Shown piece by piece: positions 1 to 8,419 of a stretch of DNA of 49,057 nucleotides (position 1 is its first letter; each line of letters opens with the position of its first letter). A model generated the notes under the pieces. That model made no database searches, was not told the DNA's origin, and was given only the letters and a program-made list of their open reading frames with translations. This DNA comes from an uncultured Eubacteriales bacterium (GTDB lineage: Bacteria > Bacillota > Clostridia > Oscillospirales > UBA644). A program made the position numbers and the translations under genes. The stretch spans positions 1 to 49,057 of the forward strand of contig URFZ01000016.1 of NCBI GenBank assembly GCA_900547165.1, in the 5' to 3' direction.

Positions 1-233
1 ACCGGGATGGACGCACCTCTGGTGCACCAGTTGTCACGCCAGTGGCACAGCTGGGTAGCTATGTGCGGAAGGGATAAACGCTGAAAGCATCTAAGCGTGA
101 AGCCCCCCATAAGATAAGATATCCCACAACGCAAGTTGGTAAGACCCCACAAAGACTATGTGGTTGATAGGTCAGAGATGTAAGTGTCGTGAGGCATTGA
201 GTTGACTGATACTAATAGGTCGAGGGCTTGACC
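1..233 (+). rRNA. 23S ribosomal RNA, 3' end (partial)
   Basis: The window opens inside a 23S rRNA gene. The conserved domain VI text is recognisable: the stretch around GGGATAAACGCTGAAAGCATC at 70-90 and the closing GATACTAATAGGTCGAGGGC near 208-227. The exact 3' end is estimated from the usual end shortly after this motif. The 5S gene follows about 150 bp downstream in the normal 23S-5S order. Confidence 0.95.
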
Positions 234-385
234 AAAAAGAGAAGGTTCAAACATAGCGAATCTTAGGATAGAGAAACTTGAAGAGTTTTTTCGAATTGCT
301 TAGATAATGAGTGTTATTCGGTTTTGAAGGTACGCCTTCATAGGAAGTATATACAGAGTATATGCGTCCGAGATAAAAAGGAAGA

Positions 386-504
<119 letters not shown>

Positions 505-514
505 TTTCTTTTTC

Positions 515-545
515 AAAGAGCGATCTTCGGATCGCTCTTTTGCTT
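515..545 (+). terminator. rRNA operon terminator
   Basis: A 10-bp perfect stem (AAAGAGCGAT / ATCGCTCTTT) closed by a cTTCGg-type loop is followed by TTTTGCTTTG. It lies 11 bp after the 5S end. From here to 766 I see no convincing gene. Confidence 0.9.
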
Positions 546-766
546 TGCAATTTTTTTACGGTGTTATCTCTGTAATGTTTTGTCCGCAATGCTTTCTGCA
601 CTATATGCTTTTAGACTTTGCGTATATGCGGTCTGATTAGAGTTCGGCAGCAGAGCATTTTTTTGTTTTGCTTAGGGATTGTTATTCCTCTTTTTGTCTC
701 TATGTGCGGCACGCGGTTTTGGAGACCGCTGCTCTACCTGTTTGTAATATTAAAAGAAAAGGATAT

Positions 767-1279
767 ATGAAAATGAAAAAGGTTATTTCGGCATTTGTTT
801 TGATTTGTGTTCTTGTTTCTGTTCTTTGCGGTTGTTCTCTTCTTTCGGCAAAGAGCGGTTCGGACAAAGAATTTTCGGGCGAGGGACTGACCATTACTCT
901 TACAGACAATTTCAGAACCGCCGAGATTGAGGGATACACACTTTGCTACGATTCTTTTGATGTCGCCGTTTATGCCCTTAAAGAGAGCTTTGAAGTGTTT
1001 GAAAATGCGGGGCTTGACAATGTTACTCTTGATGATTATAAGGGATATGTGTTGGATGCGAATTCAAAGTATTCACCGAAAGAGGATAACTCTTTTGACG
1101 GACTGACCGTATTGCGTTATGAATCATATATTGACGCGAAAAAAACGAATTTCACATATTTTGTCTCTTTGTATAAGGGTACGGACGCTTTCTGGATAGT
1201 TCAGTTTGCGTGCAAATCATCGGAGTATGCCGACTATGAGCAATACTTTGTCAAATGGGCAAGATCTGTAAGAGTGTAG
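767..1279 (+). CDS. small secreted lipoprotein, unknown function
   Basis: This encodes 170 residues. The N-terminus has a basic start (MKMKKV), a hydrophobic core and a lipobox ending LCGC with the acylated Cys at about residue 23, so it is predicted to be exported and lipid-anchored to the outer face of the membrane. The mature part is soluble, rich in acidic and aromatic residues, with no motif I recognise. I chose the ATG at 767 because AAAAGGA lies 4-10 bp upstream and the signal peptide starts there; an upstream in-frame ATG at 668 would add a non-conserved extension before the signal peptide. A strong terminator follows directly, so the gene is probably a single transcription unit. No clear promoter was found in 606-760. 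It could be a substrate-binding or stress-related lipoprotein, but nothing supports a specific role. Confidence 0.8.
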   Translation: MKMKKVISAFVLICVLVSVLCGCSLLSAKSGSDKEFSGEGLTITLTDNFRTAEIEGYTLCYDSFDVAVYALKESFEVFENAGLDNVTLDDYKGYVLDANSKYSPKEDNSFDGLTVLRYESYIDAKKTNFTYFVSLYKGTDAFWIVQFACKSSEYADYEQYFVKWARSVRV

Positions 1280-1290
1280 TCATTGCAAAA

Positions 1291-1326
1291 ATCCACCTGC
1301 CGTTAAGCAGGTGGATTGATTTTTTA
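1291..1326 (+). terminator. Rho-independent terminator after the lipoprotein gene
   Basis: The stem AATCCACCTGC / GCAGGTGGATT with loop CGTTAA is followed by GATTTTTTATT. It lies between converging genes and may also act on the leftward DUF4234 gene. Confidence 0.85.
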
Positions 1327-1341
1327 TTAAGTCTGTGAAAA

Positions 1342-1791
1342 TCAGCCGTTGATGTTGTAGTTTTCGCAGAGGAGGTTTGTTGCTTTAAGCAGTTTGTTGA
1401 TATAAATGAACGGACCTACTATTATAAGTGAACCGAGAACGTTCCAAAGCCAATAATCTTTTTCGCCGAAACTGTAATTTATGCCTCTTCTGTTAAGTTC
1501 GGCTCCGATTCTGTTGGATATTTTGTGATACCAAACAATATATCCGATACCGAACGTGATGTTTCCGACAAGGAAGCAAAGCAGGCAGTAATGCATTGTT
1601 CTTTTTCCGTCATATCTGCTTGCAATGATGTTGATGTCATTGCTCACGGAAGACAGAATAACGATTCCGTAGATACCGAAAGTTATCAGTGAAAGCAATA
1701 TGAATTTGACAAGGCTTTTATTTGTTTTCAACTGTCCTACGGGCGCGGTCGATGTCTGTTGAGTCTGTTCCTGTTGAATCTGGTCGTTCAT
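1342..1791 (-). CDS. DUF4234 family membrane protein
   Basis: A 149-residue protein. A short Gln/Thr-rich N-terminal tail (residues 1-24) precedes about four hydrophobic segments. The first has the family pattern LLSLITFGIYGIVIL (about residues 32-47), followed by NDINIIASRYDGKRT and the later pattern TFGIGYIVWYHKISNRIGAELNRRG, all typical of DUF4234. The molecular function of this family is unknown. It is expected in the cytoplasmic membrane with the flexible tail exposed. The ATG has an AGGAGG ribosome binding site 7 bp upstream, and a near-consensus promoter drives it. It is transcribed away from hypB and converges on the lipoprotein gene. Confidence 0.85.
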   Translation of the reverse strand: MNDQIQQEQTQQTSTAPVGQLKTNKSLVKFILLSLITFGIYGIVILSSVSNDINIIASRYDGKRTMHYCLLCFLVGNITFGIGYIVWYHKISNRIGAELNRRGINYSFGEKDYWLWNVLGSLIIVGPFIYINKLLKATNLLCENYNING

Positions 1792-1822
1792 TTTGTGAAC
1801 CTCCTGTTTTTTATTGCTGTTA

Positions 1823-1851
1823 TTATATCACATAATATACATTGAGTCAAT
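1823..1851 (-). promoter_or_regulatory. sigma-A type promoter for the DUF4234 gene
   Basis: On the minus strand, TTGACT (1846-1851) and TATAAT (1823-1828) are separated by exactly 17 bp, about 32 bp upstream of the start codon. Confidence 0.8.
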
Positions 1852-2049
1852 ACTTTTTTAACACAAAAACCAAATTTTCATACATTTCGGATTGTTTTTT
1901 GAACTGATATAATTTCTGTATTCGGCTGAGTTTTATTATAGTATGTAAAGTCAAACGTCGGTTCATATTTGAATATGTATGGCTTGTTGCGGTTGCGGAA
2001 TCCATACGAAAATGTAAAATTATTCTGACGAAAAATGTCGTTTTGAATA

Positions 2050-2078
2050 TTGACAAAGGTGTCCGATTATGTTACTAT
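2050..2078 (+). promoter_or_regulatory. promoter of the hypB-hypA operon
   Basis: TTGACA (2050-2055) and TACTAT (2073-2078) are separated by 17 bp. The leader is short, and AGGAGC precedes the hypB ATG. The region 1852-2049 between the divergent promoters holds nothing else I can name. Confidence 0.75.
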
Positions 2079-2109
2079 CTATATATAAATATATTTATAG
2101 GAGCTAAAA

Positions 2110-2793
2110 ATGGACGAAGTCAGAATAATCGAGATAAAACAGAGCATATTCGAAGACAACGACAAGGACGCGGAGCGTCTGCGTTCGTCTCTTCGTGATA
2201 AAGGCGTGTTTCTGCTAAATTTGATGTCAAGCCCGGGAAGCGGCAAGACAACGACCTTGACAAAACTTATTCCGATGATAAAAGAAAAGTACCGTGTCGG
2301 CGTTATGGAAGCGGATATTGACGGCGATGTTGACGCAAAAACAATAGCAAAAACAGGTGTTAAGTCTATTCAGTTGCATACGGGCGGAATGTGCCATCTT
2401 GACGCCGATATGACAAGACAGGGACTCACCGAACTCGGAGTGGACGACCTTGACCTTGTTATCCTTGAAAATGTGGGCAACCTTGTCTGTCCTGCGGAGT
2501 TTGACACGGGCGCAGTCAAAAACATCATGATATTGTCTGTTCCCGAGGGTGAAGATAAACCTTTGAAATATCCGCTTATTTTTACGGTTTGCGATGCTGT
2601 TGTGATAAATAAGATCGACGTTGCGCCTTATTTTGATTTTGATATCGAAAAATGCAAAGAGAATATAAAAATGCGCAACCCGAACGCAAGGGTTTTCCCT
2701 GTCTGTGCGAAAACAGGAGAGGGAATAGACGCCGTTGCCGAATGGCTGACGGTGCAGACCGAAGCGTGGAAAAATAACGGAACAACGAACTGA
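2110..2793 (+). CDS. hypB: HypB, nickel-metallochaperone GTPase
   Basis: A 227-residue SIMIBI-class GTPase of the HypB family. HypB hydrolyses GTP while handing nickel, together with HypA, to apo-metalloenzymes such as [NiFe]-hydrogenase. Visible motifs are the P-loop SSPGSGKTT (40-48), the conserved EADIDGDVD segment (about 68-76), the zinc/nickel-site region TGGMCHLDADM (about 92-102), ENVGNLVCPAEFD (about 120-132), the G4 motif NKID (about 161) and CAKTGEG near the end. The N-terminus has no His-rich nickel-storage stretch. It is the first gene of a three-gene operon, 14 bp upstream of the Fe-S flavoprotein, with hypA third. No hypC-F or hydrogenase structural gene is in the window, so the nickel client is not evident. 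Length and motifs fit the family well. Confidence 0.95.
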   Translation: MDEVRIIEIKQSIFEDNDKDAERLRSSLRDKGVFLLNLMSSPGSGKTTTLTKLIPMIKEKYRVGVMEADIDGDVDAKTIAKTGVKSIQLHTGGMCHLDADMTRQGLTELGVDDLDLVILENVGNLVCPAEFDTGAVKNIMILSVPEGEDKPLKYPLIFTVCDAVVINKIDVAPYFDFDIEKCKENIKMRNPNARVFPVCAKTGEGIDAVAEWLTVQTEAWKNNGTTN

Positions 2794-2807
2794 AGAGGAG
2801 CGGGACA

Positions 2808-5663
2808 ATGCCTGAAATCAGTAAAAAATATACTCCGAAACATTATGGCGACAAAAATCCGAACCCGAAGCTTATAAAACTTGTTCGCAAGATAACCGAC
2901 AGGATTCCCGCAAAAATAAAGGGAATAACGACCGAAGACCCCGAATATTGGGGCTTTGCCTGCATTTTTGAGGACGAACTGACAAAAGAAGAGTCCGAAG
3001 CGGCTCTTGATTTAATGCTTGAAATGAAGTTGCGTAAGAAGTATACATACCCGCAGATGCAGTCAATGGCAAAAGCGACGGACGAAACATCAAAAGCAAA
3101 ATTAGACGCGCTTCTTGACAAACTCGGCGTTCTCGGTATGCTGGAATATGATTACGGCGACAGATATACTAAGGACGGTCCTTTGCCCGATACGAAGCGT
3201 GAAAAGGAAAACAGGGAGTATTGGATACCTCTCTTTGTTCCCGGTTCTGCGGAGTATACGAACATGAACAAGGGGCTTATGGACAGACATCCCGAACTTG
3301 CGATGTTCTTTGAACGCATGACGTTCCTGCCGCTTGAACACGTTACGGCTATGGTTCCTCCCGGAGGTGCCGGTGTCGGAATGCACGTCATTCCCGTCGA
3401 AAAAGCCATTTCAATGGAAAATGAGTCCATAGATATCGAACATATTTCTTATTGGCTCAAACGATATGAGGGACATATCGGCGCAAGTATGTGTTCATGC
3501 CGTTACGGCAGAAAACTGCTTGACGAGGGCTGTGCGGACGACCCCGAACTTTGGTGTATCGGTGTCGGCGACATGGCTGATTATTGCCGTGAGACGGGCA
3601 AGGGCAGAGACGTTACATACGAAGAAGCGATGGAGATACTTAAACGCGCCGAGGACAACGGATTTGTTCATCAGATAACGAATATCGACGGCGAGGGCAA
3701 GATTTTCGCAATCTGCAACTGCAACGTAAATATCTGTAACGCGCTCCGTACTTCTCAACTTTTCAATACTCCGAATATGTCGCGTTCCGCCTATGTTGCG
3801 CACGTTGACAAAGATAACTGCGTCGCTTGCGGTCGCTGTGTCGAATACTGCCCCGCAGGCGCTGTAAAACTCGGTCAGAAACTCTGTCGTGCCGACGGTT
3901 CGGAAGTCGAATATCCCCGTCAGCCGCTACCCGACAACAACAGTTGGGGCGAGCATATGTGGTCGGAGGATTATCGCGACAAAAACCGCATAAATACGCA
4001 TGAAACCGGAACATCACCATGCAAAGCCGCCTGTCCCGCACATATCGCCGTTCAGGGCTATTTGAAGAAAGCGGCGCAGGGCAAATACCGTGAGGCGCTT
4101 GAACTCATAAAACGTGAAAATCCGTTCCCCGCGGTCTGCGGCAGAATATGTAACCGCCGCTGCGAAGACGCCTGCACGAGAGGTACGGTTGACGAGGCTG
4201 TTTCCATAGACGCCGTGAAAAAATTCATTGCCGAACAGGACTTGAACGCGGAACATCGCTTTGTTCCCGAGATAGTGGTCGCTTCCAACAAAGGCAGATG
4301 GACGGAGAAAATCGCCGTTATCGGCGGCGGTCCCGCAGGTCTTTCCTGTGCTTTCTATCTGGCGCAAAAGGGATATTATCCGACCGTATTCGAGAAAAAC
4401 GAGCGCGCGGGCGGTATGTTGACTTACGGAATCCCGTCATATAAACTTGCCAAGAACATCATTGACGCAGAAATAGATATAATGCGCGAAATGGGCGTTG
4501 AAATAAAACTCGGAGTCGAGGTCGGCAAGGACGTAACGCTTGACGAACTTCGCGCGCAGGGCTATAAGGCGTTTTATATCGCGATAGGCTGTCAGGGCGG
4601 CAAATTGCTCGGTCTTGACGGAGAAAACGCTCCGAACGTCACGACAGCGGTCGAGTTCCTGAAAACGGCAAACTGCGGCGGACGCAAAGTCGAAGGCAGA
4701 ACGGTCGTTGTCGGCGGCGGTAACGTTGCGATAGATGCTGCAAGAGTTTCCGCAAGAAGCGGCGCAGAAAGCGTGACGATGCTCTGTCTTGAAGGCAGAA
4801 ACGAAATGCCCGCGTCGAAAGAGGAAGTCAAAGAAGCGCAAGCTGACGGCGTAGAAATCAAAAACGGCTGGGGACCCGTTCGCGTTATCTGCGAAAACGG
4901 GGTTGCGACTGCCGTTGAATTCAGAAAGTGCGTTTCCGTATTTGATGAAAACAAACGCTTCGCTCCTGTATACGACGATTCGATGACAATTGAAATTCCC
5001 GTAGAGAACGTAGTCTTTGCAATAGGTCAAGCCGTTGTTTGGGGCGACCTTCTCAAAGGCAGCAAAGTCGAACTCGGCAGGGGAAATTATCCGTCTGCGG
5101 ACAAACTGACGTATCAGACTGCCGAACCCGATATATTTGTCGGCGGCGACGTCTTCACCGGTCCGAAATTCGCAATAGATGCCATTGCACAGGGACACGA
5201 AGCGGCGGAAAGCCTGCACAGATACGTTCAGCACGGTCATATGACCATTGGCAGAAACCGCAGGGAGTTCGCGATGCTCGATACGGACAATATCAAGGTT
5301 GAGAATTTCGACAACGCTTCCAGACAGTTTGCGCCGGTCGATACGTCTCTTGATTCAAAGTCGTTTGAGGACAATCACGGAACGCTTACCGAAGAGCAGG
5401 TGAAGATAGAAACTTCCCGCTGTCTCGGCTGCGGTGCGTCGATAGTTGACCCGAATAAATGTATCGGCTGCGGTATTTGTACCACGAAATGCGCGTTTGA
5501 CGCTATAAGACTTCATCGCGATATGCCGCAGGCAAGCACGATGTGCGTTGCCGAAAAGAAAGTCGGCGCGCTGCTTCCGTATGCGGTAAAACGCGGATTC
5601 AAGATTCTCGGCAACCGCAACAATGTGGGCAAACAGGTCAAACGCCAACAACAGGGAAAATAA
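2808..5663 (+). CDS. multidomain Fe-S/FAD NAD(P)-dependent oxidoreductase (GltD-like core)
   Basis: A 951-residue soluble redox protein. Residues 1-220 form an alpha-rich region with winged-helix character. Residues 225-312 carry a Cys-rich domain (MCSCR at 228-232, further Cys at 242, 250 and 260, CNCNVNIC at 303-310). A ferredoxin-type 4Fe-4S motif CVACGRCVEYCP lies at 338-349. Residues 405-460 are the Cys-rich N-terminal Fe-S domain of GltD/dihydropyrimidine dehydrogenase (CKAACP, CGRICNRRCEDAC). The FAD Rossmann motif GGGPAG starts at 506 and the NAD(P) motif VVVGGGNVAIDAA is near 644. The C-terminal ferredoxin module has RCLGCG and CIGCGICTTKC. The protein should pass electrons between NAD(P)H and a ferredoxin-like partner through FAD and several clusters. 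It lies between hypB and hypA (14 bp and 1 bp gaps), which suggests a shared nickel-linked or hydrogen-linked role. Substrate and partner are unknown. Confidence 0.85.
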   Translation: MPEISKKYTPKHYGDKNPNPKLIKLVRKITDRIPAKIKGITTEDPEYWGFACIFEDELTKEESEAALDLMLEMKLRKKYTYPQMQSMAKATDETSKAKLDALLDKLGVLGMLEYDYGDRYTKDGPLPDTKREKENREYWIPLFVPGSAEYTNMNKGLMDRHPELAMFFERMTFLPLEHVTAMVPPGGAGVGMHVIPVEKAISMENESIDIEHISYWLKRYEGHIGASMCSCRYGRKLLDEGCADDPELWCIGVGDMADYCRETGKGRDVTYEEAMEILKRAEDNGFVHQITNIDGEGKIFAICNCNVNICNALRTSQLFNTPNMSRSAYVAHVDKDNCVACGRCVEYCPAGAVKLGQKLCRADGSEVEYPRQPLPDNNSWGEHMWSEDYRDKNRINTHETGTSPCKAACPAHIAVQGYLKKAAQGKYREALELIKRENPFPAVCGRICNRRCEDACTRGTVDEAVSIDAVKKFIAEQDLNAEHRFVPEIVVASNKGRWTEKIAVIGGGPAGLSCAFYLAQKGYYPTVFEKNERAGGMLTYGIPSYKLAKNIIDAEIDIMREMGVEIKLGVEVGKDVTLDELRAQGYKAFYIAIGCQGGKLLGLDGENAPNVTTAVEFLKTANCGGRKVEGRTVVVGGGNVAIDAARVSARSGAESVTMLCLEGRNEMPASKEEVKEAQADGVEIKNGWGPVRVICENGVATAVEFRKCVSVFDENKRFAPVYDDSMTIEIPVENVVFAIGQAVVWGDLLKGSKVELGRGNYPSADKLTYQTAEPDIFVGGDVFTGPKFAIDAIAQGHEAAESLHRYVQHGHMTIGRNRREFAMLDTDNIKVENFDNASRQFAPVDTSLDSKSFEDNHGTLTEEQVKIETSRCLGCGASIVDPNKCIGCGICTTKCAFDAIRLHRDMPQASTMCVAEKKVGALLPYAVKRGFKILGNRNNVGKQVKRQQQGK

Positions 5664-5664
5664 T

Positions 5665-6036
5665 ATGCACGAACTCGGAGTTGTTTTTCATGTTATAAAA
5701 AGCGTTAACCGTATCGCGGAGGAAAACGGTGTTTCACGCGTTTCCGCCGTTACGATAGAACTCGGCGAGGTTTCAAGCGTCATTCCCGATTATTTGCTTG
5801 ACTGCTGGAAATGGGCGGTCTCGAAAGAAACCGTGATGAAAGACGCGGAACTGCGCATTGAGCAGATAAAAGCCGAGACTTTCTGCGAGAATTGCGGCAA
5901 AGTGTACGGCACGGTCGAACACGGCAAAATATGCCCGTATTGCGGCAGCGACAGAACATATCTTAAACAGGGCAACGAGTTTATTCTGAAAAACATCGTT
6001 GCGGGCGACTGCGAACCCTGTTATGAAACAGAATAA
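5665..6036 (+). CDS. hypA: HypA, nickel metallochaperone / zinc protein
   Basis: A 123-residue HypA. It starts with the invariant MHE, where His2 and the N-terminus bind nickel, and carries the structural zinc site as two CxxC pairs, CENC (about 75-78) and CPYC (about 91-94). HypA inserts nickel into hydrogenase, or urease in some bacteria, together with HypB. The ATG at 5665 is chosen because MHE is essential and the codon follows the stop of the preceding gene by 1 bp, implying translational coupling. Upstream in-frame starts inside the previous gene are rejected for that reason. A bidirectional terminator follows. Splitting the usual hypAB pair with an oxidoreductase between them is the odd feature here. 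Confidence 0.95.
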   Translation: MHELGVVFHVIKSVNRIAEENGVSRVSAVTIELGEVSSVIPDYLLDCWKWAVSKETVMKDAELRIEQIKAETFCENCGKVYGTVEHGKICPYCGSDRTYLKQGNEFILKNIVAGDCEPCYETE

Positions 6037-6051
6037 TTTCATATAGACAAA

Positions 6052-6096
6052 AAAATATCCTCTGCAAGGCGAAAACCGTCGTGCAGAGGATGTTTG
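6052..6096. terminator. bidirectional terminator between hypA and the tocopherol-cyclase-like gene
   Basis: The inverted repeat ATCCTCTGCA (6057-6066) / TGCAGAGGAT (6082-6091) has T-rich tracts on both sides: an A-run on the left for minus-strand termination and TGTTTGTCTTT on the right for plus-strand termination. Confidence 0.8.
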
Positions 6097-6099
6097 TCT

Positions 6100-6918
6100 T
6101 TAATTTTTTCTTAATTCAAATGCCGCTCTGTCGCTTTTACAGTCAACGAGTATCTTCCCGCGCTCTTTTAACACGAGCCGTATACCTGCGTTAGTCGTCT
6201 CTCTTACGGTTTGTGACATCAGCCCTTTTAACGGTGCTTTGAGCGGGTGTCCACCGTTATGCTTTCGCAGATAAATTTCAAGTTCAAGCGCCCCCTGTTT
6301 CAGATATATTCTGTCTTTTTTGATTTTTGACATAACGCCTTTGTATGTCGCGAAACGGTATTCTTTTTCCTTGTATACAACTGCACAGATACAACCTTTG
6401 AACGATGTTATAAGAAACGGAATGTGCGCTATCGCGAGCATAAACGAACACGGCGCGTCAAATTCATTGCACTGAACCCACATATACGATTTCGGAAAAG
6501 AGCGTCCGCTGTCTTTTTCCGCATATCCGATACCGTTTTTGAAAATATAAATTTTTCCGTACATTGTCAATGTTCCGTTGACCGTGTGCCTCATACTGAC
6601 AACTCCGTGCCTGCATTGCATCGGAAGTTTTGCAAACGGTCCCATAATGTCGGAACGCAGGGGTGTGGTCTTTGTGTATCGCAGGTCGGCGTCTATCTCG
6701 GGCAATCTGACTTTTATCCCCGACGGAGAAAAAAAACAATTTCCCGTTTTGACGGTATCTCCTTTGATTTTTAATTTTTCGGTTCGGAATATGTGTGACC
6801 CCGAATCGGTTATAACCTGAACAAAAGCGCCGTCGTCGGCTTCGCCGGGAATAAACGCAACCGTTATGTCTCCGTTGCTTTGCTTGTAATACCAACCCTC
6901 AAATCTTTTATCAAACAT
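6100..6918 (-). CDS. tocopherol-cyclase-like (lipocalin-fold) protein
   Basis: A 272-residue protein resembling the bacterial relatives of tocopherol cyclase. Signature parts are the N-terminal GWYYKQSNGD (about 8-17), the ISTHR-equivalent beta segments, and GYAEKDSGRSFPKSYMWVQ (about 130-148), which matches the family G-Y-x-E-x-D-x-G-x-x-P-x-x-W-x-Q pattern. Plant enzymes of this family close the chromanol ring of vitamin E. Bacterial homologues in anaerobes have no proven substrate, and a hydrophobic-ligand role is an inference. No signal peptide is seen. The start overlaps the end of the upstream Rieske flavoprotein gene by 8 bp, so the two form a translationally coupled operon. An isoprenoid- or lipid-modifying pair is possible. 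Confidence 0.75.
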   Translation of the reverse strand: MFDKRFEGWYYKQSNGDITVAFIPGEADDGAFVQVITDSGSHIFRTEKLKIKGDTVKTGNCFFSPSGIKVRLPEIDADLRYTKTTPLRSDIMGPFAKLPMQCRHGVVSMRHTVNGTLTMYGKIYIFKNGIGYAEKDSGRSFPKSYMWVQCNEFDAPCSFMLAIAHIPFLITSFKGCICAVVYKEKEYRFATYKGVMSKIKKDRIYLKQGALELEIYLRKHNGGHPLKAPLKGLMSQTVRETTNAGIRLVLKERGKILVDCKSDRAAFELRKN

Positions 6919-8206
6919 CGGCGTCCCTCATAGCGGGGTTTTCAATAAGTTTTCCTTTTTTGTCAAACCGCGACCCGTGGCACGGGCAGTCCCAACTGTG
7001 CTCTGCCTTGTTCTTTCGCAGTGCGCAGCCGAGGTGAGGACATCTTTTTGTTGTCGGAAACAGCATATCCGCAACCGTTATTCCCATGTTTTCAAACAGT
7101 TTTGCACATAACATATTTCTGTCGGGCGCAAAAACGGGAGCATTCACATTCTTTTTGCCTGTTATCATGTCCGCCAATATTTCCGCCGCCGCAACAGATG
7201 TTGTCATTCCCCAAAGATTAAAACCCGTGGCGACATATACATTCGGCATCGAGGGGCTGTATCTGCCGATATACGGTATGCCGTCAAGCGTCACGCAGTC
7301 CTGATTGGACCAACGGTATTGCTCTTTTGCTTTCGGAAACCAACGCTTTGCGAAGTTTTCAACCGCACGGTACCCGCCGCCTTGTTTCCCCGTTCGGTGG
7401 TCGCCGCCTCCTATCAGTAGCAGGTCTTTGTAATTTCTGAAATAAAATCCGTTGCCCGCGTCCTCCGCCGTGCAATTGAAGTTCGGTGCGCCCGAATATG
7501 CTATGACATACGAGCGTTTCTGATACATTTTCATAAAATACAGTCCGTAACGGTTGATGAAAGGGAAGTGTGTTGCGACTATGACATTTTTTGCTTTTAC
7601 TTTGCCTTTATCCGTGAACGCCGTTGTGCCTTCAAGTTTGCGGACAAATGTGTTCTCATAAATATTTAACCCTGCCGCAACTCCGTTAAGAAAGCGCAAA
7701 GGGTGGAACTGCGCCGCGTCTTCGTATTCTATCGCGTCTGCTACTCGAAACGGCAATTCGGGCGACTTTGTGTATCTCGCTTTTACCCCGAGATATTTCA
7801 ATGCCAACGCTTCATCTCTCAATCCGTCGTTTCCGCCGACGGAATACATTATCGAGGGCATTTTTTCAAAATCGCATTCGACGGTCTTTGCTTTTTCTTC
7901 GATGCGGTGCAATGCACTGATGTTTGCGTTGTAGTATTGCGTTGCCTTTTCAAGTCCGTATTTTTTGATAATATCTTTATATAAAGTATCGTGTTGTGCG
8001 GTCAGTACCGCCGTTGTGCCCTTTGTTATGCCGCGTCCTATCTGTTTTGATTCAAGCACAGCATTGTCTATGCCGAGTTCCGTCAGTTTTGCCGCGCACA
8101 TGATTCCCGCGATGCCGCCGCCGATAATGCAAACGTCCGTCGAAATATCTTTTTCAAGCGTTTTATGCCGAAATTGTTCGGCTTCGTCAGTCCATAAATA
8201 GTTCAT
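6911..8206 (-). CDS. FAD-dependent amine-oxidase-like oxidoreductase with C-terminal Rieske [2Fe-2S] domain
   Basis: A 431-residue protein of the DAO-type FAD oxidoreductase family. The dinucleotide-binding motif CIIGGGIAGIMCAAKL lies at about 27-42, followed by LESKQIGRGITKGTTA. The C-terminal GFNLWGMT region closes the FAD site. A short Rieske domain follows: CPHLGC at about residue 388 and CPCHGSRFD about 16 residues later, giving the CxH...CxxH ligands of a [2Fe-2S] cluster. Such fusions are known in Firmicutes, with unassigned substrate. It is presumably cytoplasmic. It is first in a two-gene operon with the tocopherol-cyclase-like gene and has an AGAGGT ribosome binding site. No good promoter was resolved in 8207-8346. 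Confidence 0.85.
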   Translation of the reverse strand: MNYLWTDEAEQFRHKTLEKDISTDVCIIGGGIAGIMCAAKLTELGIDNAVLESKQIGRGITKGTTAVLTAQHDTLYKDIIKKYGLEKATQYYNANISALHRIEEKAKTVECDFEKMPSIMYSVGGNDGLRDEALALKYLGVKARYTKSPELPFRVADAIEYEDAAQFHPLRFLNGVAAGLNIYENTFVRKLEGTTAFTDKGKVKAKNVIVATHFPFINRYGLYFMKMYQKRSYVIAYSGAPNFNCTAEDAGNGFYFRNYKDLLLIGGGDHRTGKQGGGYRAVENFAKRWFPKAKEQYRWSNQDCVTLDGIPYIGRYSPSMPNVYVATGFNLWGMTTSVAAAEILADMITGKKNVNAPVFAPDRNMLCAKLFENMGITVADMLFPTTKRCPHLGCALRKNKAEHSWDCPCHGSRFDKKGKLIENPAMRDADV

Positions 8207-8346
8207 TTTGTTTACCTCTTTTCATTCTTTGTATATTGTTGCCGTGGAAAATGCAGCATATTCGCCGAAACATCCGTTAGATGTTTTGACACAAATATTT
8301 TATATTTTTGTTCACAAGTTCCGTCTTTATTGTTCGCGTATTTCCG

Positions 8347-8375
8347 TTGACAATTTTTTCACAATAAGATATAAT
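8347..8375 (+). promoter_or_regulatory. fucO promoter
   Basis: A perfect sigma-A promoter: TTGACA (8347-8352), 17-bp spacer, TATAAT (8370-8375). It lies 45 bp before the fucO start, and GGAGG precedes the ATG. Confidence 0.9.
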
Positions 8376-8419
8376 GCAGTTGTAAATAAAATTTTCGGTA
8401 TGACCGGAGGTAATTTGTT

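Noticed and set aside
668..766. Upstream start extending the lipoprotein by 33 residues
   Set aside because: The extension precedes a normal signal peptide with its own ribosome binding site, so the ATG at 767 is preferred.
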